NCBI RefSeq assembly: GCF_001625015.1
Contig: NZ_LVWJ02000014.1
Span: 1,860,001-1,924,000 of the forward strand
Direction: 5' to 3'
Origin: Lewinella sp. 4G2
Lineage (GTDB): Bacteria; Bacteroidota; Bacteroidia; Chitinophagales; Saprospiraceae
DNA length: 64,000 nt
Part shown: piece after piece, positions 52,228-60,118 of the stretch
Numbering within the stretch: position 1 is the stretch's first letter
Layout of the letters: every line of letters starts with the position of its first letter
Made by a program: the position numbers and the translations under genes
Notes under the pieces: model-generated
What the model was told of the DNA's origin: nothing
The model's input: only the letters and a program-made list of their open reading frames with translations
Database searches by the model: none

Positions 52228-52479
52228 TCGTCGGACGATTCACCAGCACAAAGGCGCAGCCGTGTGGTGGCATCGTCCGACGACTTGGTTGTGATTCTCT
52301 AAAGTCGTCGGACGATTCACCAGCACAAAGGCGCGGCCGCGTGATGGCATCGTCCGACGACTTGGTAATCATTCTCTAAAGTCGTCGGACGAAGCTGAGG
52401 TGCTTGCTATCGCAATCACCTCAGTGAATCGTCCGACGACTTGCTTGTCATCGCAATCACCCCGTGAATCCTCCAACGA
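52228..52479. repeat. Three family A hairpins and a decayed fourth, directly after porU
   Basis: TCGTCGGACGA starts at 52228, 52305 and 52382; TCGTCCGACGA at 52273, 52350 and 52429. A degenerate half (TCCTCCAACGA) is at 52469-52479. The outer stem equals that of the 2.5-3.5 kb array. The first two inner arms contain CCA and CAC pairing with GTG and TGG. The third has CTGAGGTG pairing with CACCTCAG. The flank CGCCGTCGTCGGACGATT is identical to the start of the first array (2541-2558). The 346-bp region 52218-52563 holds no gene. Confidence 0.9.
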
Positions 52480-52563
52480 AGCAAATGGCCACATCTTTCA
52501 GAAATAAATGAAACTTTAGCCAACGCCAGCTATTCTATTGGCGACCACCCCGCTAGACAAACT

Positions 52564-53538
52564 ATGGCCAGGAGCTTGGATGCCATAAAACAACCCATCG
52601 TAAAAGAACTGGCAGCTTTTGAAAGCCGCTTTCGGGATACCCTGCGCTCGCCGGTGGCGCTCATGGACCGCATCACCTACTACATTGTTAGGCGCAAGGG
52701 GAAGCAGGTCCGGCCCATGTTCGTCTTCTTAGCGGCCAAAGCTTGCGGGGAGATCAACGACAATTCCTACGTAGCGGCCTCCCTGATCGAGATTCTGCAT
52801 ACCGCCAGCCTGGTGCACGATGACGTCGTAGATGAATCCTACGAACGCCGCGGTTTCTTCAGCATCAATGCCCTCTGGAAGAATAAAATTGCCGTTCTCG
52901 TTGGCGATTATTTCTTGTCCAAAGGACTGCTGATTGCGCTACGACACAAACAGTACCGGATCCTGGAGATCACTTCTAACGCCGTCCAGGCCTTGAGTGA
53001 AGGGGAATTATTGCAAATCGAGAAAGCCCGCCGGCTGGACATTGACGAGGCCATCTACTTCGACGTCATTCGCCAAAAGACGGCCAGCCTCATTGCAGCT
53101 GCGTGTGAAGCCGGTGCTGCATCGGTGACGGACGACGAGCAAACCCTCCAACTCCTCCACGGCTTCGGCGAAAAAATTGGCATCGCCTTCCAGATCCGGG
53201 ATGACCTCTTCGATTTCGGTACGGATAAGGTGGGGAAGCCACTGGGCATCGATATCAAGGAAAAGAAGATGACGCTGCCGCTCATCCATGCTTTAAATCA
53301 GGCATCCAAAAGCGACCGCCGCCGCATCATCCGCACCATCAAAAAGCATTCCGATAAGCCGGACCGGGTGGCGGAGGTGATCGCTTTCGTCCACGCCAGT
53401 CAGGGCATTCAGTACGCCGAAGCAGCGATGCATCGCTACCGCGATGAAGCCTTTGCGTTGTTGCACCAGTTACCGGAAAGCCCGGCCCGGAATGGACTGG
53501 AGGAACTCGTCAATTACGTAGTGGACCGGAAGTACTGA
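52564..53538 (+). CDS. Polyprenyl diphosphate synthase (IspB-like)
   Basis: 324 aa trans-isoprenyl synthase that extends farnesyl or geranylgeranyl diphosphate with isopentenyl units to make the menaquinone side chain. First Asp-rich motif DDVVDE (LVHDDVVDESYERRG), second DDLFDFG (FQIRDDLFDFGTDKVGKPLGIDIKEKKMTLPLI), GKQVRPM at the substrate site. No bulky residue blocks the tunnel just before the first motif (ILHTASLVHDD), which fits a long-chain product. The N-terminus is at the ATG after the hairpins. It is not in an obvious operon; a GT2 gene follows 77 bp on. Confidence 0.93.
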   Translation: MARSLDAIKQPIVKELAAFESRFRDTLRSPVALMDRITYYIVRRKGKQVRPMFVFLAAKACGEINDNSYVAASLIEILHTASLVHDDVVDESYERRGFFSINALWKNKIAVLVGDYFLSKGLLIALRHKQYRILEITSNAVQALSEGELLQIEKARRLDIDEAIYFDVIRQKTASLIAAACEAGAASVTDDEQTLQLLHGFGEKIGIAFQIRDDLFDFGTDKVGKPLGIDIKEKKMTLPLIHALNQASKSDRRRIIRTIKKHSDKPDRVAEVIAFVHASQGIQYAEAAMHRYRDEAFALLHQLPESPARNGLEELVNYVVDRKY

Positions 53539-53615
53539 GTTAGGAGAACCGAAGCGGAGATTTCGGCTTCTGTTGAGGAAGTAATTAATCTCCTTTCTTC
53601 GTCAGTCTCCCCCCC

Positions 53616-54476
53616 ATGCCCACTGTCTCCTTGCTCACCATCGTCAAAGGCCGCCGACAAAACCTTCACAACCAAATGCGCGGCATCAGGGCGCTGACGC
53701 AGGTGCCGGGTGAAGTGATTGTGGTACACATGAATGAACCGACCGATCCCGACCTACCGGATCCAGGTTGTAAACTGGTGGAAGTAACCATAAAGAGCAA
53801 AGGGGAGGACCAACTACCCATCGCACGCGCCCGTAACCACGCCGCTACGCTGGCCACCGGAGAAATCCTCGTATTCCTGGACGTAGACTGCATCCCTGCC
53901 CCTACTTATCCGGAGAATTTGGTCCCCGTAGTGGAATTCACCCGAGGCCTCGTGATGGGTAATCCACTATACCTACCGGTAGATAGTGGTCGTGACGATT
54001 GGGCGGCTGACGAACTGGCCGCCGCCGCGATGGTGCACCCCCGTCGGCCACCCATCCCGTCGGGTGGATACGTGCCTAGTGAAGAGTACCATTTGTTTTG
54101 GTCCCTCTGCTTCGGAATCTACAAAGAGACCTTCCTCGAAACGGGTGGCTTCGACGAAAACTACCGGGGTTACGGCGGTGAGGACACTGATTTTGCGTTC
54201 ACCGCCCGAGCGGCGGGAATACGCTTCTTCCTGGCCGACGCACGGGTATACCACCAGCACCACGTAACCCATAGCCCTCCACTTAATCACGTTGAGGACT
54301 TGGTCGTCAACGCCAACGCCTTCCGGAAAAAGTGGGGGGGGTGGCCAATGGAAGGCTGGTTAAGAGCCTTCCAAGATGCCGGACTCATCAAGTGGACGGA
54401 GGATGAACTAAGCCTGTTGCGCTTGCCCACCGAAGGGGAGATCCAAAATAGCCGGAGCGTCGATCCGTTTGCCTGA
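53616..54476 (+). CDS. Family 2 glycosyltransferase with C-terminal Glyco_transf_7C-like segment
   Basis: 286 aa GT-A enzyme: PTVSLLTIVKGR at the nucleotide site, LVFLDVDCIPAP (DXD), and GIYKETFLETGGFDENYRGYGGEDTDFAFTARAAGIRF, the galactosyltransferase-like acceptor segment. No membrane segment. It begins a run of four sugar transferases, two directions, probably for a surface glycan or glycolipid. Its last 69 bp overlap the convergent next gene. ATG 53616. Confidence 0.87.
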   Translation: MPTVSLLTIVKGRRQNLHNQMRGIRALTQVPGEVIVVHMNEPTDPDLPDPGCKLVEVTIKSKGEDQLPIARARNHAATLATGEILVFLDVDCIPAPTYPENLVPVVEFTRGLVMGNPLYLPVDSGRDDWAADELAAAAMVHPRRPPIPSGGYVPSEEYHLFWSLCFGIYKETFLETGGFDENYRGYGGEDTDFAFTARAAGIRFFLADARVYHQHHVTHSPPLNHVEDLVVNANAFRKKWGGWPMEGWLRAFQDAGLIKWTEDELSLLRLPTEGEIQNSRSVDPFA

Positions 54477-55601
54477 GTACCGTTCTGCGAGTTGGTCGAC
54501 GGCAACTTTAAACTTGGCCGTACGGCGTAAGCGGCGCCAGCGGCTGGGCTGAAGGTCATTCGCCCGGCGTAGCCATTTTCGCCAATCCTTCGGGTCCGTT
54601 TCCGATTCGACGATCCGGGTGAGGCCGTACTTCGCTAGCGCCTTCATTTTGTAGACTTGCTCTCCGTAGGGGCGTTCTTCCGGTAAGCTGAGGAAACGGC
54701 CGCTAGCCGCGCCGATCTCGCCCATTGTGTTAGTCCCCCCGCTGCCAATGATGATGTCCGCACCACGCAAGTAGGGAAAGGTGTCGGATAGGTAACCGAC
54801 GATGGTCAGGTTTTCGACCTCCGAGGTTTTACGGTCCAACCTGCCGAGGAGATGGAAGTGGTGGTCCGCATTGTGGCGGGCGACCTGCTCCCAATAATCG
54901 ATGTTTTGGTCCTTACCTCCGCTGCCATTGACGACGGCCACGTGACGTTGCCAACGGAGGCGGCGGGCTAGTTCAGGTTCAGGGGAGGGGTAAGCACGAC
55001 CAAGCATTTGATCGTAACACGCCTCGCGGGTTTCTTTACGGCCGTCGTACCGGCTGAAGAGCCCGAGGTAAATGGTTTTGTCCTTCACCCAATCCGGTGT
55101 GTGGTCATCCTCCAGACAAGGAGGGAAGGGAGCCAGCAAAGTATCGGCGAGGCGAAAGGCTGCCGTGTGGGCGGGGTCCTTCCGGTAACCGTGCAACCGC
55201 ACCAGGGCTACGTTGACGCCGCAGAGGCGGGCGAAAAGGGCAACCTCACACGAGAGATCGACGATGAATAATTTAGGATCGTTCTCCGCCATCCAATTGG
55301 CCATGGTGGCCATACGATTGGTGACGGAACGCATGCCAACCGGCGCGTAGTGAAATACTTCTCCAGTCAGCAGGTCCTGATTGGGATCACGCCCTTCCTC
55401 CACGTCGGGTGGGAGGGTGTGGACGGTCCCACCTTTCCAACCCGCAAAGTATTTCGGGGCCGAGGTGAAAACGTGGATAGGGCTGTCATCCGGCCAGGCT
55501 GCAGCGATCTGCCTACACCGCGTTGCGTGCCCGCTCCCGTGGTGGTGGACGTAGAAACCAATGGGCGCCAACTGGGGTGCGCTGGGGAGATTAAGCGACA
55601 T
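54408..55601 (-). CDS. GT-B glycosyltransferase (MurG/MGT-like)
   Basis: 397 aa. The N-terminal half has the donor-independent fold start (APIGFYVHHHGSGHATRCRQIAAAWPDDSPIHVFTSAP). The C-terminal half has the glyco_tran_28_C-like nucleotide-sugar site: NLTIVGYLSDTFPYLRGADIIIGSGGTNTMGEIGAASGRFLSLPEE. The GHATR motif recalls MurG (GH box). No membrane segment. ATG 55601 overlaps the end of the upstream GT4 gene by 11 bp, showing translational coupling. Acceptor unknown. Confidence 0.85.
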   Translation of the reverse strand: MSLNLPSAPQLAPIGFYVHHHGSGHATRCRQIAAAWPDDSPIHVFTSAPKYFAGWKGGTVHTLPPDVEEGRDPNQDLLTGEVFHYAPVGMRSVTNRMATMANWMAENDPKLFIVDLSCEVALFARLCGVNVALVRLHGYRKDPAHTAAFRLADTLLAPFPPCLEDDHTPDWVKDKTIYLGLFSRYDGRKETREACYDQMLGRAYPSPEPELARRLRWQRHVAVVNGSGGKDQNIDYWEQVARHNADHHFHLLGRLDRKTSEVENLTIVGYLSDTFPYLRGADIIIGSGGTNTMGEIGAASGRFLSLPEERPYGEQVYKMKALAKYGLTRIVESETDPKDWRKWLRRANDLQPSRWRRLRRTAKFKVAVDQLAERYSGKRIDAPAILDLPFGGQAQQA

Positions 55602-56700
55602 AAACGGCGGAACTGGACGCCGTAGCCCGGGCGCTGGTTTTAGAGAGTTTAACGTACAGGTTTTCGTATTCCTCGATCATCTTTTCAATGGGGAAGTGGT
55701 CCGTCGAGCGCAACCGGCAATCTTCCCGGCGGAGGGCAGCGGCCTGGGGGATGGCCTGCGCCATAGCTACGTAGTCCCGCATGGGGACGATTACGCCGCA
55801 GTCGTCGCAAATGATTTCGCGGGCGGCACCACTGTCAAACGAGACAATTGGGGTTCCGCAGGCCAGCATTTCAGTGAGGACGAGGCCGAAGGGTTCTTCC
55901 CAAGTGGAAGTGAAGAGCCCTACTTCGGATTCGCCGATCAATTCGCAGAGGCCGTTGTGGTCGAGGTGGCCGACTACTTCAACGTCAGGGCCCAGCCGGG
56001 GAGCAATCTTTTGGTCGAAGTAAGCTTGGTCGTAGATAGAGCCCGCCATCTTGAGGTGGTAACCGGCAAGACGAGCAGCTTCGATGGCATATTCCGGTCC
56101 TTTTTCCGGGCAGAACCGACCAATCCAAACGGCCGTTTTCGGCTTTGGCGATTCGGAGAACGACCAGGCTCTGGCATTCACCCCGTTGTAAATCACTTCG
56201 TAGCGGTTGACGAAATCCTTCCACCCCCGGCCAAGGCTCTCACTAACGGCAACAAAGTGGTTGCCGAGGTAGGATTTAGCCAGGATGGCGCCACTCTGCA
56301 GGGAAGGGAAGGGCGGCGTGTGCAGTGCCGTCACCATCGGGCAGGGGAGGGTGTGAGCCATGGCCAGCGGAATAAAGTGCAGGCTGTTGTTGTGCACCAC
56401 ATCGTATCCACCTTCGCTGACCATGCGCATGATGTCCATGTAAGCGTGCATCTTGTCAACGAACCGGTTGTTGAAGTCCGCTTCCCCTTCAAAAAGGTCG
56501 TTCCCTAAGCCCATGCGGATGACGGATAGTTGGGGTTGCTTCACCTTAAACTCGGGGTCCGAATCAGCGAGGGCGTACAACGTGACGTCGTGGCCCCTCG
56601 CCATGAGCCGTTTCGTGAGGATGTGGGTATGCATCTCCAATCCACCGTGGAAGGGCTCAACGATGGGGAATTTGAGATGCGCAATAATGGCAATTTTCAT
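55591..56700 (-). CDS. Family 4 glycosyltransferase (paralogue 1)
   Basis: 369 aa GT-B: MKIAIIAHLKFPIVEPFHGGLEMHTHILTKRL at the acceptor side, HTPPFPSLQ, YNGVNARAW, IGRFCPEKGPEYAIEAARLAG, and the retaining-transferase motif EEPFGLVLTEMLACGTPIVSFDSGAAREII (EX7E). It shares these segments with the gene at 56993, so the two arose by duplication. It is coupled by overlap to the downstream GT-B gene. Likely role in surface polysaccharide or glycolipid synthesis (inference). Confidence 0.9.
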   Translation of the reverse strand: MKIAIIAHLKFPIVEPFHGGLEMHTHILTKRLMARGHDVTLYALADSDPEFKVKQPQLSVIRMGLGNDLFEGEADFNNRFVDKMHAYMDIMRMVSEGGYDVVHNNSLHFIPLAMAHTLPCPMVTALHTPPFPSLQSGAILAKSYLGNHFVAVSESLGRGWKDFVNRYEVIYNGVNARAWSFSESPKPKTAVWIGRFCPEKGPEYAIEAARLAGYHLKMAGSIYDQAYFDQKIAPRLGPDVEVVGHLDHNGLCELIGESEVGLFTSTWEEPFGLVLTEMLACGTPIVSFDSGAAREIICDDCGVIVPMRDYVAMAQAIPQAAALRREDCRLRSTDHFPIEKMIEEYENLYVKLSKTSARATASSSAVYVA

Positions 56701-56992
56701 GCTGGTTGGTTAGCTTACTGTACACATCAGGGCACGGCAAAAGCCGGATCTCCTGTTTAAATTGATAGCACCCCCTCAAAGTCCAAATTCGCGCATTCGG
56801 TTTTTCTAACAATTAATTTCCACGCTAAGAATAAGCTTGTTTAGACGGCCTTTAATTTTCACTCTTAGCGAACACGCTACCATTCAGGAAAGTGGGAAGG
56901 CGGAACCGTGAAGGGGATAAACCACCGAATTAATAACACCTTAGTTCTCTATAATCGGTAGTTCAGTCCTGCCTTAAAGGAGTCAATTTGGA

Positions 56993-58045
56993 TCAATTGT
57001 TGACCAAACTACCGTACAAGTTGGCGTAGCGTTGCACCATTGTTTTTAGGGAAAACTCTTCCGCTCTGGCCCGGCACGCGGTTGGGGGGAGCTTGGCCAC
57101 TTCACTCAGCACCCGCGCCAGCGCCTCCGTATCTGCCTGGTCGACGAGGCGCCCACAGCTTGCGTCGATGATCTCCGGAATGGCGCCGTTCCGAAACGCC
57201 GCGACCGGGGTGCCGCAGGCCAGCATCTCGATGCAAACGAGGCCAAAGGGCTCCTCCCACTGCGGGGTGACGAGGCCCACGGATGCCGCGGCGACCAAAC
57301 TGGCCAACTCCGACTGGGTACGGCGACCGAGGTACTGAATCTGATTATTGAGCAAAGGCGCGACCTCCCGATCGAAGTAATCCTGATCGTCGATGGTGCC
57401 GACAATTTGTAGAGAGAATCCGGCTGCCCGGGCAGCCATGGCGGCGAAGTGAGTCCCCTTATCGGGCAGGATACGACCGTACCAGATGGCGGTCTTTTCC
57501 GTAGCCTGAGTCTCGGTTGGCGAAGATGGAGCTGCAACCGCAGTGGAAAATCGTTCCAAATCGACCCCGTTGTGAATGACCGTGGATACCCCGCCGTACA
57601 CCTCCCACACCCGCGCAATGTGGTGGCTGATACTTACGTAGCGGTGGTTCTTCACCCGGCAGGTCATCCCCGCCGTAGCTTGGTGGGACCGGTAGGGTGG
57701 GGTGTGGCGCGTCGTGACCATCGGCACGGAGAGAAAGCGCGCCATGAGAGGCGGGAAGAAGTGGATGGTGTTATTCTGAATGAGGTCGTACCCTCCCTCC
57801 TTGAGCCGGCGAATGACCGTTCGGTAAGCCTTGAGCGACTCCCAGAAAGAAGGATTCTCGTCAAGGGAAAAAGGAACAATGGGGAAGGACGAATCCGAAT
57901 CTGGATGGGCAAACAGCGTCACCTCGTGGCCCAATTCCCGCAACCCGATGGCCAGTTGGTGGGTATGCGCCTCCAGCCCCCCGGCGTAGGGTTCAGCGAT
58001 GGGAAACCGCAAAGGGGCAAGCATGGCAATCCGCAGTGGTTCCAA
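56993..58045 (-). CDS. Family 4 glycosyltransferase (paralogue 2)
   Basis: 350 aa GT-B enzyme: MEPLRIAMLAPLRFPIAEPYAGGLEAHTHQLAIGL, TTRHTPPYRSHQ, IHNGVDLERFS, YGRILPDKGTHFAAMAARAAG, EEPFGLVCIEMLACGTPVAAFRNGAIPEII (EX7E). It starts at a TTG (58045); the ATG at 58024 would cut into the first beta strand. The 292-bp gap to paralogue 1 is AT-rich and holds no gene or recognised RNA. A family B-like stretch (57109-57125) encodes EALARVLSE near the C-terminus. Confidence 0.9.
   Translation of the reverse strand: MEPLRIAMLAPLRFPIAEPYAGGLEAHTHQLAIGLRELGHEVTLFAHPDSDSSFPIVPFSLDENPSFWESLKAYRTVIRRLKEGGYDLIQNNTIHFFPPLMARFLSVPMVTTRHTPPYRSHQATAGMTCRVKNHRYVSISHHIARVWEVYGGVSTVIHNGVDLERFSTAVAAPSSPTETQATEKTAIWYGRILPDKGTHFAAMAARAAGFSLQIVGTIDDQDYFDREVAPLLNNQIQYLGRRTQSELASLVAAASVGLVTPQWEEPFGLVCIEMLACGTPVAAFRNGAIPEIIDASCGRLVDQADTEALARVLSEVAKLPPTACRARAEEFSLKTMVQRYANLYGSLVNN
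57109..57125. repeat. REP-like sequence, family B (inside GT4 gene)
   Basis: GCACCCGCGCCAGCGCC lies in codons for ALARVL, a region where this family often has an alanine/leucine-rich helix, so convergence by chance is possible. Confidence 0.45.
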
Positions 58046-58110
58046 AATTGGTTGGTTAATGCCGAGGTGTAACGCTCTAAAATCGAGCGTCTAAAATCTA
58101 AAATTTGACC

Positions 58111-59124
58111 TTAGACAGCCATTAATTTATAAGTCAATTCCTTCAGGAGTTCATTCTCTCCCTTCCCGCCGAGGTTGGAGTGGACGCCTTTGGATTTGAG
58201 GTCGTACTCCCGCAGCAGCGCAAAGATGGCGGGCATTTTCGCGTGGGGGTAGTTGCGGGCGACGGTCACGTACTCATCGAAAAAGTAGGGGTTCACCTTT
58301 ACCTGTTTGGCCAGGTCCTGGCGGGAAGTCCGTTTGGCCAGCCCTTCGATGACCTGGAACACCTTGCTGAAGTAATTGTAGAGGCTGCCCGTCACCATCG
58401 GCAGGGGTCCGGCCTTGGGGTTTGCCTTGAAGTAGTTGACGATCCGCGCCACTTTTACTTTATCCCGCAAACCGATGGCCCGCTGGAGTTCGAAGGCGTT
58501 ATAGTCCTTACTCACCCCGACCTGGTCTTCGACAATGGCCGTAGTGATGGTGGTGCCGGGCGCGAGGTTGATGGTCAGCTTATCGATCTCGTTGGTGATC
58601 TTGCTGAGGGAAGTGCCGAGAAATTCTGCCAGGAGTTGCGCGGCCTGTTGCTCGATGCTGTACTTCTTTCCCTTCAGGTAGTTGTTGATCCAGGCGGGGA
58701 TCTTATTATCGTAAAGTGGCTTGGCTTCAAAGACCACGCCGTTCGCCTTGATGTTCTTGAACAACTTCGTGTTCGCGTTCAGCTTTTTGTGCTTGTGGCT
58801 GATCACCAGCAGGGTAGTGGGGGAGGGCTTGCTGGCGTACACCTCCAACTGTTTGAGGGAGCGCATATCCTGGGCTTCCCGCAGCAAAACGAGTTGGCGT
58901 TCGGCCATCATCGGGTAGCGGCTGGCGGCGTCGACGATCTGCAGGTATTCGGTGTCCTTCCCGTAGGCGATGGTCTCGTTGAAGGCCCGCTCGTGGTCCT
59001 GCAACGCGTGTTTTTGGATCTCGGCTTCCAGCTGGTCGATGAAGTAGGTCTCTTCCCCGTGGAGCAGGTAAATGGGGGCAAATTCCTTGTCCTTGATCGA
59101 CTTTTTTAGGGAGGTGAAGTCCAT
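58111..59124 (-). CDS. holA: DNA polymerase III subunit delta
   Basis: 337 aa. The delta subunit of the clamp loader opens the beta clamp during replication. MDFTSLKKSIKDKEFAPIYLLHGEETYFIDQLEAEI is the typical N-terminus. The AAA+-like core and helical collar follow (KKYSIEQQAAQLLAEFLGTSLSKITNEIDKLTINL; YNAFELQRAIGLRDKVKVARIVNYF). It lacks Walker A, as expected for delta. TACCTTCG (minus strand, 59129-59136) sits 4 nt before the ATG, suggesting a short or absent leader. Confidence 0.93.
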   Translation of the reverse strand: MDFTSLKKSIKDKEFAPIYLLHGEETYFIDQLEAEIQKHALQDHERAFNETIAYGKDTEYLQIVDAASRYPMMAERQLVLLREAQDMRSLKQLEVYASKPSPTTLLVISHKHKKLNANTKLFKNIKANGVVFEAKPLYDNKIPAWINNYLKGKKYSIEQQAAQLLAEFLGTSLSKITNEIDKLTINLAPGTTITTAIVEDQVGVSKDYNAFELQRAIGLRDKVKVARIVNYFKANPKAGPLPMVTGSLYNYFSKVFQVIEGLAKRTSRQDLAKQVKVNPYFFDEYVTVARNYPHAKMPAIFALLREYDLKSKGVHSNLGGKGENELLKELTYKLMAV

Positions 59125-59204
59125 GGGGCGAAGGTACGTAGGGGCGGTGGGTCGGTTGCTATTCTCGAGGGTGTTATGGAGTTGTGAATTTCGCTTCGCG
59201 GTTT

Positions 59205-59315
59205 CGGTGCTTTGATACTTTAGCTTCGCTGCTACTTCGTGGTAGTGCTTTGGGCTGCCGCACGGGCATCACGCCGGCAACCAAAGCACCAACATACCAA
59301 AGCACCAAAGCACCG
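59205..59315. repeat. Word hairpin of CCAAAGCA-type words before lipoprotein gene
   Basis: CGGTGCTTTGATACTTT on the left pairs with CCAAAGCACC words on the right (59280-59315). The loop holds TTCGCTGCTACTTCGTGG and GGGCTGCCGC. The word is the same as in the hairpin at 9811-9863, 49 kb away. Confidence 0.82.
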
Positions 59316-59318
59316 TAT

Positions 59319-59326
59319 TACCTTTG
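59319..59326 (+). promoter_or_regulatory. -7 box abutting lipoprotein start
   Basis: TACCTTTG matches TAnnTTTG and ends 4 nt before the ATG at 59331, predicting a leaderless transcript. The word hairpin occupies the -33 region. Confidence 0.55.
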
Positions 59327-59330
59327 CACC

Positions 59331-60035
59331 ATGTCCCGACCAATCTCATCCCTTTCCCTCCTGATCTTGGCTTTCACCCTTCTCGCTACTTCCGCCTGCA
59401 CCGATCCGAAACCCGGCACCCGCGGCAGCGCCCAGGAAACGGATGGCCAGGGGCGAATTGACGGCGTGGAATATACCGACGCTTTCGCCGCCTACCCCGG
59501 GCAGGATACGATGGCGTACCGACCCTTCTACCTCCACCCCATCCCTGAAGACGACGTGCTAAACGACAGCGTAACCCCCTTCGGCGCCTACGGTCAACTC
59601 CTTCCCCCGATGATGTCGGATGCGCGCGTGCAGTTGCTGACGACCAACCTCTGGGCCGTGGAATACTACATCAACGAGGAGGGGACGCCCCGTCAGAATA
59701 TCTACGGTACCGGGCAGTGGATGCAGTTCTTCCCCGACGGCCATTTCATCGCCGGGCACTGGGACCGCCAAACCCACGCCGGCGCGTATTACGTGGACCT
59801 CAGCGGCAAGTACCCCATGGTAACCTTCGACTCAAACGTTGACCGAATGGACACCGTCTGGGAAATGCAACGCATCTCCGATGACCGGGAAAATATGGCC
59901 TGGCGGCGCGCCATCGAAAAAGGCTTCGGGCCGAAGAGCCGCTCGATCGTCCTCCGCCTGAATAAGCTGTACGACCGGCCTACGCGGGAGCAGTACCGGA
60001 ACGTGTTTGCGGCGCTGGAGAGGGTAGTGGATTAG
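59331..60035 (+). CDS. Lipoprotein of unknown function, 234 aa
   Basis: The N-terminus MSRPISSLSLLILAFTLLATSAC has a lipobox (TSAC) and is followed by TDPKPGTRGSAQETDG. The mature part is soluble and beta-rich (MQFFPDGHFIAGHWDRQTHAGAYYVDLSGKYPMVTFDSNVDRMDTVWEMQ, lipocalin-like in feel, but I recognise no family). GTRGSAQ is encoded by a family B element (59415-59433). ATG 59331 is chosen since the upstream frame is the translated hairpin. Confidence 0.78.
   Translation: MSRPISSLSLLILAFTLLATSACTDPKPGTRGSAQETDGQGRIDGVEYTDAFAAYPGQDTMAYRPFYLHPIPEDDVLNDSVTPFGAYGQLLPPMMSDARVQLLTTNLWAVEYYINEEGTPRQNIYGTGQWMQFFPDGHFIAGHWDRQTHAGAYYVDLSGKYPMVTFDSNVDRMDTVWEMQRISDDRENMAWRRAIEKGFGPKSRSIVLRLNKLYDRPTREQYRNVFAALERVVD
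59415..59433. repeat. REP-like element, family B (in lipoprotein N-terminus)
   Basis: GGCACCCGCGGCAGCGCCC is the exact inverse consensus and encodes GTRGSAQ just after the lipobox. Confidence 0.8.
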
Positions 60036-60039
60036 TTTT

Positions 60040-60118
60040 TAGTCGGGTAGTCGGGTAGTACGGTAGTCGGGTAGTACCGCACTACCATACTACCCGACTA
60101 CCGTACTACCCGACTACC
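60040..60118. repeat. Word hairpin of ACTACCCG words between convergent genes
   Basis: Left arm GTCGGGTAGTACGGTAGTCGGGTAGT, right arm ACTACCATACTACCCGACTACCG and a second ACTACCCGACTACC. The arms are complementary over most of their length. It lies directly between the stop codons of two convergent genes. Confidence 0.88.

Noticed and set aside
56701-56992. tRNA or small RNA gene in the AT-rich gap between the two GT4 genes
   Set aside because: No cloverleaf, CCA end or terminator could be identified.
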